Assembly (NCBI GenBank): GCA_958295805.1
Contig: OY282373.1
Location: 95,001-159,000 of the forward strand
Length of the DNA: 64,000 bases
Source: an uncultured Nitrospirales bacterium
GTDB taxonomy: Bacteria; Nitrospirota; Nitrospiria; Nitrospirales; UBA8639
Direction of reading: 5' to 3'
Shown here: in pieces, positions 49,331-57,399 of the stretch
Layout: every line of letters begins with the position of its first letter
Numbering within the stretch: the stretch's first letter is position 1
The notes under the pieces: generated by a model
The model's database searches: none
Told to the model about the DNA's origin: nothing
Seen by the model: only the letters and a program-made list of their open reading frames with translations
Program-made: the position numbers and the translations under genes

Positions 49331-49404
49331 TGGCTGGGGGACCAGGAATCGAACCTGGGTTCACAGATCCAAAATCTGTTGTCTTGCCCCTAGACGATCC
49401 CCCA
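49331..49404 (-). tRNA. tRNA-Gln (anticodon TTG)
   Basis: On the minus strand the cloverleaf is complete. The acceptor TGGGGGA pairs with TCCCCCA, the D arm is GTCT/AGAC, the anticodon stem ACAGA/TCTGT encloses the loop TTTTGGA with anticodon TTG, and the T arm is CCAGG with TTCGAAT and CCTGG. GCCA is encoded at the 3' end (49334-49331). It reads CAA codons for glutamine. Confidence 0.95.
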
Positions 49405-49473
49405 ACCGGGGGATCACCTTATCGGCTCGGGTTTAGCCAGTCAAGGATCGTGACGGGGGTTGACACCCGTCAT

Positions 49474-50133
49474 CTAATAGACCCGACCGGAGACCACCCA
49501 ATGCCGATCATCGGGTACGTCGATCAGAAGGCGGCTCAAATTCATTTCCGCCAAGTGAGCCGCGACTTCATCCTCGGTGAAGGCACTCAATAAGGAATGA
49601 TAAAAATCCTGTCGCAGTTGGTCCGGCTCATCAGCCGCGTAGCGATCCACCAACGCCTGGGCATCCTCCTCAGTATCGGGCCGTAACAAATCCATGATGA
49701 GCACTGGAGCCGCGGGTTTGGCCAAGGTTTTGACCGCGTACCAGAACTGAAACGGGTTGGGCACGTGATGCGCGAGGCTATTAGAGATGACGGCATCTGC
49801 CGGCGGGTCCAACCGGAGTTCCTGAAACCGCTGACGGATGAGCCGGATTCGTCCTTGCAATCCTGCCCGGTGCATGGCTTCTTCAGCCCACTGAATCATG
49901 GGGCCGGAGGCATCCACGCCGGTGACGTGCAGAGTGGGACGACCCCGGAGCAACCGGATGGGAATATCCGCCGGGCCACATCCCAGATCCAAGACGGTTC
50001 CCTCTTGAAAATCAGGGTACAAGTCCAGGAATTGATCGACGAATCCTTGATTTTCTTCCGCGAAATCGGCGTGCGCATACGCTCGCACCTGCTCTTCGCC
50101 GTCCATGACTTCCGGTTCCAACGTGCGTTCCAT
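49474..50133 (-). CDS. Class I SAM-dependent methyltransferase
   Basis: 219 residues from ATG 50133, preceded by GGAAGCGGAG. VLDLGCGPADIPIRLL is the SAM-binding motif I, VTGVDASGPMIQWA motif II, and DAVISNSLAHHVPNPFQFWY and APVLIMDLLRP motif IV and following. It resembles small-molecule/ubiquinone-type methyltransferases, and the substrate cannot be told. The frame is open to 50562 through repeat DNA, which I exclude. Confidence 0.85.
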   Translation of the reverse strand: MERTLEPEVMDGEEQVRAYAHADFAEENQGFVDQFLDLYPDFQEGTVLDLGCGPADIPIRLLRGRPTLHVTGVDASGPMIQWAEEAMHRAGLQGRIRLIRQRFQELRLDPPADAVISNSLAHHVPNPFQFWYAVKTLAKPAAPVLIMDLLRPDTEEDAQALVDRYAADEPDQLRQDFYHSLLSAFTEDEVAAHLAEMNLSRLLIDVPDDRHWVVSGRVY

Positions 50134-50554
50134 GGCTCCGCTTCCTTTCCAGAATCGTCTCTGTACCATCAACACTGGGCACGTGATCCTACCCGTCCCA
50201 TCATTCTGATTCAAGGTCATGAACACATGGACCCTGGGTGACGGCATTTTTTTGATTGTGCTCCGACGCTCACTGAGCCGACTCTGCAAAAATGCCTTCT
50301 CTGTCGTTCTGAGCGAAGCGCCTGCCCTGAGCTTGCCCTGAGCCTCCAAGGGCCTTGAAGGGAAGAATCTGCTTCGCTGCGGGAACAGGTCGGACCTTCG
50401 GTACATGGGAGGCGTACCTAGAGAGGGAGAGTACCCGGACGGGATGAAGGGACGGAAGTTCACGGGGGTTGAGGCGGGAACATTCAGGCACCCCTTGCAC
50501 CAAGCCGAGGTTCCGGCTAAGGTTGGCCCGATGAGCGTATTGTAAGGAACCCCT
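50134..50554. repeat. Intergenic region with CTTCGAGGCTCAGGG units
   Basis: The centre (about 50300-50363) holds a TCTGAGCGAAGCGCCTGCCC unit followed by two CTTGCCCTGAGCCTCCAAGG-type units. The remainder shows no gene. AAGGA at about 50544-50548 is the apaH ribosome-binding site. Confidence 0.65.
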
Positions 50555-51352
50555 ATGGCCACCTATGCCGTCGGCGACATTCAGGGGTGCCTGGCCCCAC
50601 TGCACAGACTGTTGGATCAGATTCGATTCAATCCTGCCACGGATCGGCTCTGGTGCGTGGGTGATTTAGTCAATCGCGGCCCCCACTCCCTGGAAGTCTT
50701 GCGATTTCTGAAAAATCTCGATTGCGTGGTCGTGCTTGGCAACCATGACCTGCACTTATTGGCGGTCCATTCTGGCGTCACGCAGCTCCGGACAAAGGAT
50801 ACGCTTCAGTCGGTCCTGGAGGCACCTGATGCAAAAGAACTGTTGGACTGGCTTCGACGGCAACGCCTGCTCTACCGCGAGGAAGGATACGTGTTGGTCC
50901 ACGCGGGCATCCTTCCCCAATGGTCAATCGAACAGGCAGTCGGGTTGGCACAGGAAGTGGAACACGTCCTGAGATCCGAACGCTACCACGATCTGTTCCC
51001 GTTCATTTACCGAAGCGAGGAAACTCGTTGGCACGACGCCCTCCCTTCCCCGGCCCGGCTGGGACTGATTACGAACGTGTTCACCAGAATGCGGATGTGT
51101 TCTGAAGACGGCACCCTCGACCTTTCGTTCAAGGGCCCACCTGAACGGGCCCCTGCCGGCCTCTCTCCCTGGTTTGACGTTCCTCCCCGGACCACACGAA
51201 AAGAAACCGTGATTTTCGGTCATTGGTCGGCGTTAGGATTACGTGAAGGGGAAGGGTTTCTTGCGTTGGACGCCGGATGCGTCTGGGGAAAGGAACTCGG
51301 CTGCATTCGTCTGGAGGACGGGACACGATATACGGTCTCGTGCCGAGACTGA
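50555..51352 (+). CDS. apaH: Bis(5'-nucleosyl)-tetraphosphatase, symmetrical
   Basis: 265 residues of the PPP-type metallophosphoesterase fold: YAVGDIQGCLAPLHRLLDQI, CVGDLVNRGPHSLEVLRFL, VVVLGNHDLHLLAV, YVLVHAGILPQW and IFGHWSALGL supply all metal ligands. ApaH splits Ap4A into two ADP and has decapping activity on Np4-RNA in E. coli. The start is ATG 50555 with AAGGA six bases upstream. The histidine kinase gene follows. Confidence 0.94.
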   Translation: MATYAVGDIQGCLAPLHRLLDQIRFNPATDRLWCVGDLVNRGPHSLEVLRFLKNLDCVVVLGNHDLHLLAVHSGVTQLRTKDTLQSVLEAPDAKELLDWLRRQRLLYREEGYVLVHAGILPQWSIEQAVGLAQEVEHVLRSERYHDLFPFIYRSEETRWHDALPSPARLGLITNVFTRMRMCSEDGTLDLSFKGPPERAPAGLSPWFDVPPRTTRKETVIFGHWSALGLREGEGFLALDAGCVWGKELGCIRLEDGTRYTVSCRD

Positions 51353-51448
51353 CGTTGCTCCATGCGTGCCGGATTGCCTGCCCAGCCTCCCTCTGAACCC
51401 GAGACAACGCTGTTTCCGAAAGATCGGTCCATCACCGAGAGACCTTTT

Positions 51449-53716
51449 ATGCAGTTTCGTCCATTCGGCGTGACGCCGGATGGGCAAAAGATTCGCGACG
51501 TCAGCGGGGTCACGGTCAAGGCCAACGTCGACTACCTGGAAGAAGTCTTCCACAAGACCAGAGGGGACGACGCGGCCCGCAACGCGGTTGACCGGCTCTG
51601 CGAGTCGTTGAACGCCCGGATCACTGATCCGGCCTACCACGTCACTCCCAAGTTTCTCCGAAACGTCTGGAACAGTTATTCCTATGAGTTTGTCTGTTAT
51701 CTCACGGAATTCTGCATTCGGATCACCGACGATCCGCACTTCCCATTCGAAATAGGCAAACACAAATATATTTCCCCTCTCATCCAGGCCTTGGGACGCC
51801 CGTTCTCCGTGCCACAAATCTTCAGAATGTTTCCGCACTTTGGAGAAAAATTCGCCAAGGGGTCAATCGATTTCCACGTCGGGGCAGTGACGAATGAATC
51901 CGCGGTGCTCGGCATGAAATTTACCGATCACGTCTATGAGCAGTTCGGCCCCTTCCGAAAGCGATGTGCCCATCTGATCTGTCTCTCGGCCAAAGCCGGC
52001 CTCGCTGCCGTGCCTCAACTCATTCATCACTTGGCTTTCGCCGATGTCCGCGACCGGCAATGTATCGCGGACGGAGACGAATACTGTGAATGGGAATTTC
52101 ATTGGCCCGCTCAGCCTCCCGTCGCAAACCACGTGGCATGGACCGTGAGCGGCATCGTCGTGAGCAGCGTCGCCTTCGCCGCCGTTCGATGGTGGCACCC
52201 GGAGTTTTCCTGGCTGGAGGCCGGCGCGTGGGCCGTCATTCCAGGCGTGGGGTCCTGGCTTGCCGGGAATTGGTATCGGCTGAAGAAACAGGCAACAAAA
52301 CGGGAAACCCTGATCCATGAACAAATTGTCTCCGCTGATACCCGTCATGAAGAACTGCGAGAAGCCTACCTGGAACAGGAACACACCGCCGTGGAACTCC
52401 GCCGTAAGGTGAGTCAACTCACCACCCTTTTCCAAGCGGGATTAGTGTTCAGTTCCACGATCGATCGGGAAACCCTGCTGGAGCACGTCCTGGACACGAT
52501 CAAAAGCGAACTGCCGTACGAGCGCGTCATGATTGCGTTTTTTGATCGGGATCGACAATGTGTTCACGACGCCCGAATGCTCGGCGCCTCGCCCGAGGTG
52601 GTCCGCTACGCGCGAACCCTGGAAGTCCCCGTCACCGATCCTTCCAGTCTCGAAGGCGTGGTGTTGCTTCAGGGCCAACCATTGTTGATCCATGATCTCG
52701 AACGGGAATGGGACCGGCTGCATCCCTTCAATCAGCAATTGGCTCGGTTGACTCGCGCCAAATCGTTGATTTCGGTTCCCCTCAAGGCACAGGGGACGGT
52801 CATCGGGTCGCTGACCGTCGAACCCCCGCACGAACACGCGTTGACCCAGGATGACGTGCAGGTCATGGTGACCGTGGCGAATCAAATCGCCGTGGCCTTG
52901 GACAACTCCGACGCCTATCACCAGATCGAAGAACTGAACGTGGGCTTGGAGAGACGCATTCACGAACGAACCCGCGAACTCGAAGTCGCCAATGAAAAAC
53001 TGCGAGAACTCGATCGCCTCAAATCAGCTTTTGTGTCCATGGTCTCGCACGAATTACGCACCCCGTTGACGTCCATGAAGGGGCTGGTGGAAAACATGCG
53101 GCATGGCTTCATCGGTGCAGTCAGCGAGCGGCAGGCCTTTTTTCTGACGCGGGTCAACCATAACATTGACCGCTTAACCCACATGGTGAACGATCTGCTT
53201 GATCTGTCCCGCATTGAGGCCGGCCGCATGGAGTTACGAATCACGGACGTGTCCCTACACGAATTAGTAGACGAACTGATCGACAATTTACGCCCCCAGG
53301 CAGAGGAAAAATCGATCCAGCTTCATGCCGTGTCTCCACCGCACCTCCCTTCTGTCCCCGGTGACCGGGATAAAATTTTCCAAATCCTGACCAATCTCAC
53401 GTACAATGCCGTGAAATTTACCCCGGCCGGTGGACGCATTTCCGTGTCCCTCACCTCTCTGGAAGAGAACGGCATCCAAGTCTGCGTCGCCGACACGGGC
53501 TGCGGCATTGCTCCGGCAGACGTCACCCACGTATTTGATCGCTTTTATCGGGGACAGGAAGGGGCAAGCGAAACGCGGGGAGCAGGGCTGGGATTAGCGA
53601 TTACCAAAAGTCTCGTGGAACTGCACCACGGACGCATCTGGGTGGAAAGCCGACAGGGCGAAGGGTCTCAATTTTTTTTCATCCTTCCAACCCGTATAAG
53701 GCAACCCTCCACGTAG
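51449..53716 (+). CDS. Sensor histidine kinase with N-terminal sensory, TM and GAF domains
   Basis: 755 residues. The N-terminal 200 residues (VSGVTVKANVDYLEEVFHKT, CIADGDEYCEWEFHW with a C-x5-C-like end) resemble V4R/4-vinyl-reductase sensory domains. Two membrane segments follow (about 222-240 and 247-264), a coiled coil, a GAF domain (about 320-490), then the dimerisation H-box FVSMVSHELRTPLTSMKGLV and the ATPase domain with NLTYNAVKFT (N box), VADTGCGIAP (G1) and GAGLGLAITKSLVELHHGRI (G2). No response regulator is adjacent. ATG 51449 is preferred over 51362. Confidence 0.9.
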   Translation: MQFRPFGVTPDGQKIRDVSGVTVKANVDYLEEVFHKTRGDDAARNAVDRLCESLNARITDPAYHVTPKFLRNVWNSYSYEFVCYLTEFCIRITDDPHFPFEIGKHKYISPLIQALGRPFSVPQIFRMFPHFGEKFAKGSIDFHVGAVTNESAVLGMKFTDHVYEQFGPFRKRCAHLICLSAKAGLAAVPQLIHHLAFADVRDRQCIADGDEYCEWEFHWPAQPPVANHVAWTVSGIVVSSVAFAAVRWWHPEFSWLEAGAWAVIPGVGSWLAGNWYRLKKQATKRETLIHEQIVSADTRHEELREAYLEQEHTAVELRRKVSQLTTLFQAGLVFSSTIDRETLLEHVLDTIKSELPYERVMIAFFDRDRQCVHDARMLGASPEVVRYARTLEVPVTDPSSLEGVVLLQGQPLLIHDLEREWDRLHPFNQQLARLTRAKSLISVPLKAQGTVIGSLTVEPPHEHALTQDDVQVMVTVANQIAVALDNSDAYHQIEELNVGLERRIHERTRELEVANEKLRELDRLKSAFVSMVSHELRTPLTSMKGLVENMRHGFIGAVSERQAFFLTRVNHNIDRLTHMVNDLLDLSRIEAGRMELRITDVSLHELVDELIDNLRPQAEEKSIQLHAVSPPHLPSVPGDRDKIFQILTNLTYNAVKFTPAGGRISVSLTSLEENGIQVCVADTGCGIAPADVTHVFDRFYRGQEGASETRGAGLGLAITKSLVELHHGRIWVESRQGEGSQFFFILPTRIRQPST

Positions 53717-53758
53717 CGCGAAGATACCCTGCCCGCGTTTCAGGAGGAAACGGCGGCG

Positions 53759-54745
53759 TCACGTTTTTCGTCCAGGTCCCCACTCTTCAATGACGGCCGC
53801 GGCCAACAGGGGAATCAGAATTTCATGGTGCCCTATTAATGCGTAGCCTCTGCCGCCTTTCTGAGTGGGGCGTTTCACGACGTTGGTCATGGGACGGTAA
53901 TGCGGAAAAAAATCCAGGTTCGCGGTGGTAATGTTCTTCAGCGCCTTGCCCAAATTCCGGCTCAGCGTGACGGTCTTGAGAAAGACTTCGGGCAAGAGGA
54001 CCGCGGACCCTACGTTCAGGTAGACGCCCCCTTCCATGTTCGACACCACTGCGGTCAATCTTCGAAAGTCCAGCAGCGACCCCTTCCCCCACGCGGCTCC
54101 ATCCGCCGAGGGGTGCATGTGTACGATATCCGTGCCAATGGCCACGTGAACGGTCACGGGCACGCCCAGTTGTGCTCCCACGGCCAGCAGGCTCGTCTTC
54201 CAATGCGGAAACCGTTTGCGTTGCCGAAGGATGGACTGCCCCACGGCTTCGCCGATTCCACACCCTTCCTGCATGCCGGTCAGGACGGCTTCGTTAATCA
54301 TGCGGCCAGTTTCTTCGGCCATCCCAAACCGGCCGGAATCAATTTCGGCTTCGACTTCCTCAGACGTGTGCCCCGTCAACGCCAGTTCGAAATCATGAAT
54401 GACGACGGCCCCATTGATCGCGACTGCGGTGACGATTTCCCGTCGCATCATATCGACAAGAATGGGATTGAGTCCTACTTTGGTCGGGTGCGCCCCCATC
54501 CCCAGAATCACCGGACGATTGCGGGTGCGGGCCCGCACAATTTCCCGGGCTAACCCGCGCAGGGTTTTGACCGCCAGCACGTCGGGAAGCGACGAGAGAA
54601 ACGCAGAGAACGATTGTCCCTGTTTCCAGGGCACGGCCCCGTCGGACACCCGTACCTTGCTCCGACGCGAGTTCAGTGAATAGGTTTTCAGGCGCGAGAC
54701 GTCAATCGGGCCGACGGACGCCGGTGTCTTACGAGGATTGGGCAA
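53759..54745 (-). CDS. Conserved hypothetical protein next to gmhA
   Basis: About 328 residues. Motif-rich but not assigned: ILGMGAHPTKVGLNPILVDM, INGAVVIHDFELALTGHTSE, EEVEAEIDSGRFGMAEETGR, VTVHVAIGTDIVHMHPSADG and GGVYLNVGSAVLLPEVFLK. The glycine, histidine and acidic clusters suggest a metal- or nucleotide-binding enzyme. The start is uncertain: TTG 54745 overlaps the end of gmhA by 17 bases, and no ATG lies near the conserved part. The coupling to gmhA suggests, but does not show, a role in sugar or LPS metabolism. Confidence 0.7.
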   Translation of the reverse strand: MPNPRKTPASVGPIDVSRLKTYSLNSRRSKVRVSDGAVPWKQGQSFSAFLSSLPDVLAVKTLRGLAREIVRARTRNRPVILGMGAHPTKVGLNPILVDMMRREIVTAVAINGAVVIHDFELALTGHTSEEVEAEIDSGRFGMAEETGRMINEAVLTGMQEGCGIGEAVGQSILRQRKRFPHWKTSLLAVGAQLGVPVTVHVAIGTDIVHMHPSADGAAWGKGSLLDFRRLTAVVSNMEGGVYLNVGSAVLLPEVFLKTVTLSRNLGKALKNITTANLDFFPHYRPMTNVVKRPTQKGGRGYALIGHHEILIPLLAAAVIEEWGPGRKT

Positions 54746-55310
54746 CGATTTTCTCTTCGACCATTTCACACAACACGTGGCCGAGCGTGATGTGACATTC
54801 CTGGATACGCGCGGTGACGGTTGACGGAACAATGAAGGGATGATCGACCAGGCGCGCGAGGGCTCCGCCGTCGTGTCCGGTCCAGGCGACGGTCATCAGG
54901 CCTTTGCGTCGGGCCGTTTCCACTCCTTTCACGACGTTGGATGAATTCCCGCTGGTACTGATGGCAATGGCGAGATCGTTCGGGTGCCCGAGTGCGTCTA
55001 TCTGTCGGGCAAAGACGTCGCCATAGCCATAATCATTGGCAATACACGTCACGGCCGCCATATCCGTCGCCAGGGCCAAGGCAGGCCACGGCGCCCGGTC
55101 TCGGGCATATCGGCCCACAAACTCGGCCGCAAGGTGGGAGGCATCCGTGGCACTGCCTCCATTGCCGAAGAACAGCAGTTTCCCGCCCGCCTCAATGGTG
55201 TTGACGATGCACTCCGCGACCTGCGCAATCCGGTCGGCATGGGTTCGCACAAATTGGCGTTTGACTTCTGCGCTTTCCTGAAATCGCTGTTCTATTTGTT
55301 CCGACGTCAT
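54729..55310 (-). CDS. gmhA: D-sedoheptulose-7-phosphate isomerase (SIS domain)
   Basis: 193 residues from ATG 55310. The SIS-domain motifs FFGNGGSATDASHLAAEFVG, CIANDYGYGDVFARQIDALG, AIAISTSGNSSNVVKGVETA and a C-terminal EMVEEKIV match GmhA, which makes D-glycero-manno-heptose 7-phosphate for LPS inner core. TTG 55319 is an in-frame alternative. Presence of this gene fits a diderm with heptose-containing LPS. Confidence 0.92.
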   Translation of the reverse strand: MTSEQIEQRFQESAEVKRQFVRTHADRIAQVAECIVNTIEAGGKLLFFGNGGSATDASHLAAEFVGRYARDRAPWPALALATDMAAVTCIANDYGYGDVFARQIDALGHPNDLAIAISTSGNSSNVVKGVETARRKGLMTVAWTGHDGGALARLVDHPFIVPSTVTARIQECHITLGHVLCEMVEEKIVAQSS

Positions 55311-55319
55311 AGTCAACAA

Positions 55320-55490
55320 ACAGATGCTTCACTTCGTTCAGCATGACAGAATGGGTTGCTCCAGCGTCATAGGAGGCGATTCTAGGCTGCCATTCCAGAA
55401 ATCTCAACCGGAGACCAGATCGAAAAAACCTTCCCGAGTCCGTCGGAGAAAAACAGATGCTTCACTTCGTTCAGCACGACAGAATGGCTG
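55320..55490. repeat. Pair of ACAGATGCTTCACTTCGTTCAGC repeats
   Basis: Two direct copies beginning CAGATGCTTCACTTCGTTCA, continuing GCATGACAGAATGG, lie at 55321-55354 and 55454-55487, the second with one change and followed by a further partial TTCAGCATGACGGAATGGCT. A relative is at about 24285-24310. No gene between them. Confidence 0.75.
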
Positions 55491-55569
55491 TTCAGCATGA
55501 CGGAATGGCTGCATGCGTCAACGTCGTCCGACTCTTGGCGTTTGGTGGGGGCAATGGTATAGTCCCGTC

Positions 55570-56832
55570 ATGGTGCACGTGGACTATCGGACCAAAGCCT
55601 TACTCATCGCCGTCTCGGCGGATCCTTTACCCGTGCAAGCCTGCATCAATCGCCTGGTCCCCGAGTTTCTCTGTTTTGTGGTATCCGAATCGCAGAAAGG
55701 CTCCATCGAATCAGACGTTCAACCGACGATCACCAAAATGCCGCAACGCTGGGATTGGATTCTGACGGATGATTCCGGAAGTTTTACCACCGCGCATCAG
55801 ACCGTCACCCAACGCCTGCACGACACGTTGAAGACCTGGGGCCTGCAACCCGGAGACCTGGTGGTCGATTTCAGCAGCGCCGACCCGGCCATGGCCGCGG
55901 CCATGGCTCTCGCCAGCCGACCATGGACCTCGCAGATCGTTCACGTGACCACCCCGGGCAGCGGGACGTCGAAACGGGATCTGGTTGAGTTCAAAGGACG
56001 GACCTTCGCCTGGGAAGACAGTAATCCTTGGAATGAAGAAGCCGTCTCTGCACGACACGACGCTGCTCTGTTATTTACCCACGGCGCGTTCTCCGCGGCG
56101 GCCAAACGGTTTCGGCGCATTGAATCGTTGATCGGTGGAAGCCAGAAACCCTTGTATCACGCGCTCGCGGATATGGCCGATGGGTACGCCGCATGGGAAG
56201 GCTTCAATTATCGCGGGGCCTGGGACAAACTCAAAACCGCGCTCAAAGCCTTAGAGTTAGCCTCGGTCTGGGGAGGTCCACCCGGGATGGCGTCTTTGCT
56301 CGGCAGCGTCAAACACAACCTGACGTTCCTGGAACGCCTCGTCATGGACCCCAATGACACCAAGCTCTCCGTGGCGCATGATTTACTCGCCCACGCCAAA
56401 CGACGCGGGGAACGCGACCATCACGTTGACCTGGCCCTTCACCTGTTGCTTCGAGCCTTGGAAGCGTATGCCCAGCACCAATTGTGGGATCGTTATGAAA
56501 TCAAAAGCTGGGACGTGCAGGTAGAACAATTACCGCCGGAGTTACAGGAATCCTGTCGTGCGTGCTATACCAACGAGGTGGACGGCAAATTTCACCTGCC
56601 GCTCCATGCCCAATTGCGCACCCTGGCCGGGCTGGGACACCCCATGGGGCAAACCTTTCTGCATGAATGGCCCAAAATGAAAACCCTCTGGGACGCGGCC
56701 AACCACAGCGTCCTGGGTCACGGATTTCAGACCTCGAAAGCCGACCGCTTCGCGCAATTCTATGCCTGGGTTCTCAAACTCACCAACGTCACGGAATCCG
56801 ACGTCCCGACCTTTCCAACGATGACGTTATAG
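55570..56832 (+). CDS. CARF-domain protein, TIGR02710/Cas02710-like
   Basis: 420 residues from ATG 55570. The N-terminal part is Rossmann-like (KALLIAVSADPLPVQACINR, FLCFVVSE). DLVVDFSSADPAMAAAMALA and FAWEDSNPWNEEAVSARHDA match the CARF pattern of TIGR02710 proteins, in which GTKPM and a G-E..NPW segment are usual. The C-terminal helical domain includes LIGGSQKPLYHALADMADGY and HDLLAHAKRRGERDHHVDLA followed by LHLLLRALEAYAQHQLWDRY, as in the 6H-type region of that family. CARF proteins sense cyclic oligoadenylate made by type III Cas10. None is encoded here. Assignment rests on motif resemblance. It lies 0.6 kb upstream of cas9 on the same strand. Confidence 0.72.
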   Translation: MVHVDYRTKALLIAVSADPLPVQACINRLVPEFLCFVVSESQKGSIESDVQPTITKMPQRWDWILTDDSGSFTTAHQTVTQRLHDTLKTWGLQPGDLVVDFSSADPAMAAAMALASRPWTSQIVHVTTPGSGTSKRDLVEFKGRTFAWEDSNPWNEEAVSARHDAALLFTHGAFSAAAKRFRRIESLIGGSQKPLYHALADMADGYAAWEGFNYRGAWDKLKTALKALELASVWGGPPGMASLLGSVKHNLTFLERLVMDPNDTKLSVAHDLLAHAKRRGERDHHVDLALHLLLRALEAYAQHQLWDRYEIKSWDVQVEQLPPELQESCRACYTNEVDGKFHLPLHAQLRTLAGLGHPMGQTFLHEWPKMKTLWDAANHSVLGHGFQTSKADRFAQFYAWVLKLTNVTESDVPTFPTMTL

Positions 56833-56834
56833 GT

Positions 56835-57200
56835 TCAGCGGGAACGATCCTCTGGTTTGTCTCGAAACCACCAGGCCAAGTACATGCCGGCGATGGCCAA
56901 GGTGACCAACTCCACGGTCTGGAGAACTCGACTCACCACCGCCTCGGGCTGCGGGGGAGACAGGATAAAGTGCATCCCTAAATAGGCGGGCGGCTCACCG
57001 GGCGGCGATTCCCACGGCGGAAACAGCACCGCCACAATCAACGCCCCCACCATGACGTACAAAATCCGAAGATTGAGAATTTCCTTGGCCCGAGACGCCT
57101 CGCGCGGCTCCTGAAAAACCTGCTTCCCGCAATCGGGACAAAAACGAGCCGCCGAAGGCACCGCCTGCCCGCAAGCCCGACACGTCTTAGGATCATTCAT
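56835..57200 (-). CDS. Zinc-ribbon membrane protein, hypothetical
   Basis: 121 residues from ATG 57200 (MNDPKTCRACGQAVPSAARF). An N-terminal zinc ribbon (CRAC and CPDC) is followed by two membrane segments (about 42-58 and 90-110) and a short basic tail. It runs convergent to the CARF gene, two bases from its stop, and downstream of the tracrRNA terminator on the same strand. No family assigned. Confidence 0.65.
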   Translation of the reverse strand: MNDPKTCRACGQAVPSAARFCPDCGKQVFQEPREASRAKEILNLRILYVMVGALIVAVLFPPWESPPGEPPAYLGMHFILSPPQPEAVVSRVLQTVELVTLAIAGMYLAWWFRDKPEDRSR

Positions 57201-57240
57201 CACGGACACGCCAGAAATGGAAAGGAAACAGCTATACACA

Positions 57241-57272
57241 TAAACACAAAAGGGCGACCCGTAGGTCGCCCT
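57241..57272 (-). terminator. Intrinsic terminator of tracrRNA
   Basis: Minus-strand reading: AGGGCGACC (57272-57264), TACG loop, GGTCGCCCT (57259-57251), then TTTTGTGTTTA. A 9-bp perfect stem closed by C(UACG)G, an extra-stable tetraloop, followed by a U-rich run. Confidence 0.88.
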
Positions 57273-57337
57273 CTGAATGTTGCGAATTCTCGCTTGTTAA
57301 TCCTAGCGAAAACCGCCTATTCCCATATGTTCTAAGG
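57243..57337 (-). ncRNA. tracrRNA of the type II-C locus
   Basis: About 95 nt on the minus strand, divergent from cas9. The 5' part (57337-57296) is the anti-repeat. ATGGGAATAGGCGG pairs with CCGCCTATTCCCAT of the crRNA repeat over 14 bp. After a small internal loop, GCTAGGA pairs with TCCTAGC, and AAC with GTT. Then come a small hairpin GCGA-GAAT-TCGC (57293-57282) and the terminator hairpin. This is the expected tracrRNA plan: anti-repeat, nexus-like hairpin, terminator. The start is inferred from the promoter. Confidence 0.9.
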
Positions 57338-57343
57338 AGTTAT

Positions 57344-57372
57344 ATACTACACCGTTCCTAGTTGAGAATCAA
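57344..57372 (-). promoter_or_regulatory. tracrRNA promoter
   Basis: Minus strand: -35 TTGATT (57372-57367), 17-base spacer, -10 TAGTAT (57349-57344). Transcription would begin near 57337, at the first base of the anti-repeat. It lies between the divergent tracrRNA and cas9 starts. Confidence 0.72.
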
Positions 57373-57399
57373 TCTCCAAAGAAGAAGGAGGTTTTTACA

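Noticed and set aside
50134-50562. N-terminal extension of the class I methyltransferase
   Set aside because: The open frame continues upstream through CTTCGAGGCTCAGGG repeats, but ATG 50133 has a ribosome-binding site and fits the domain start.
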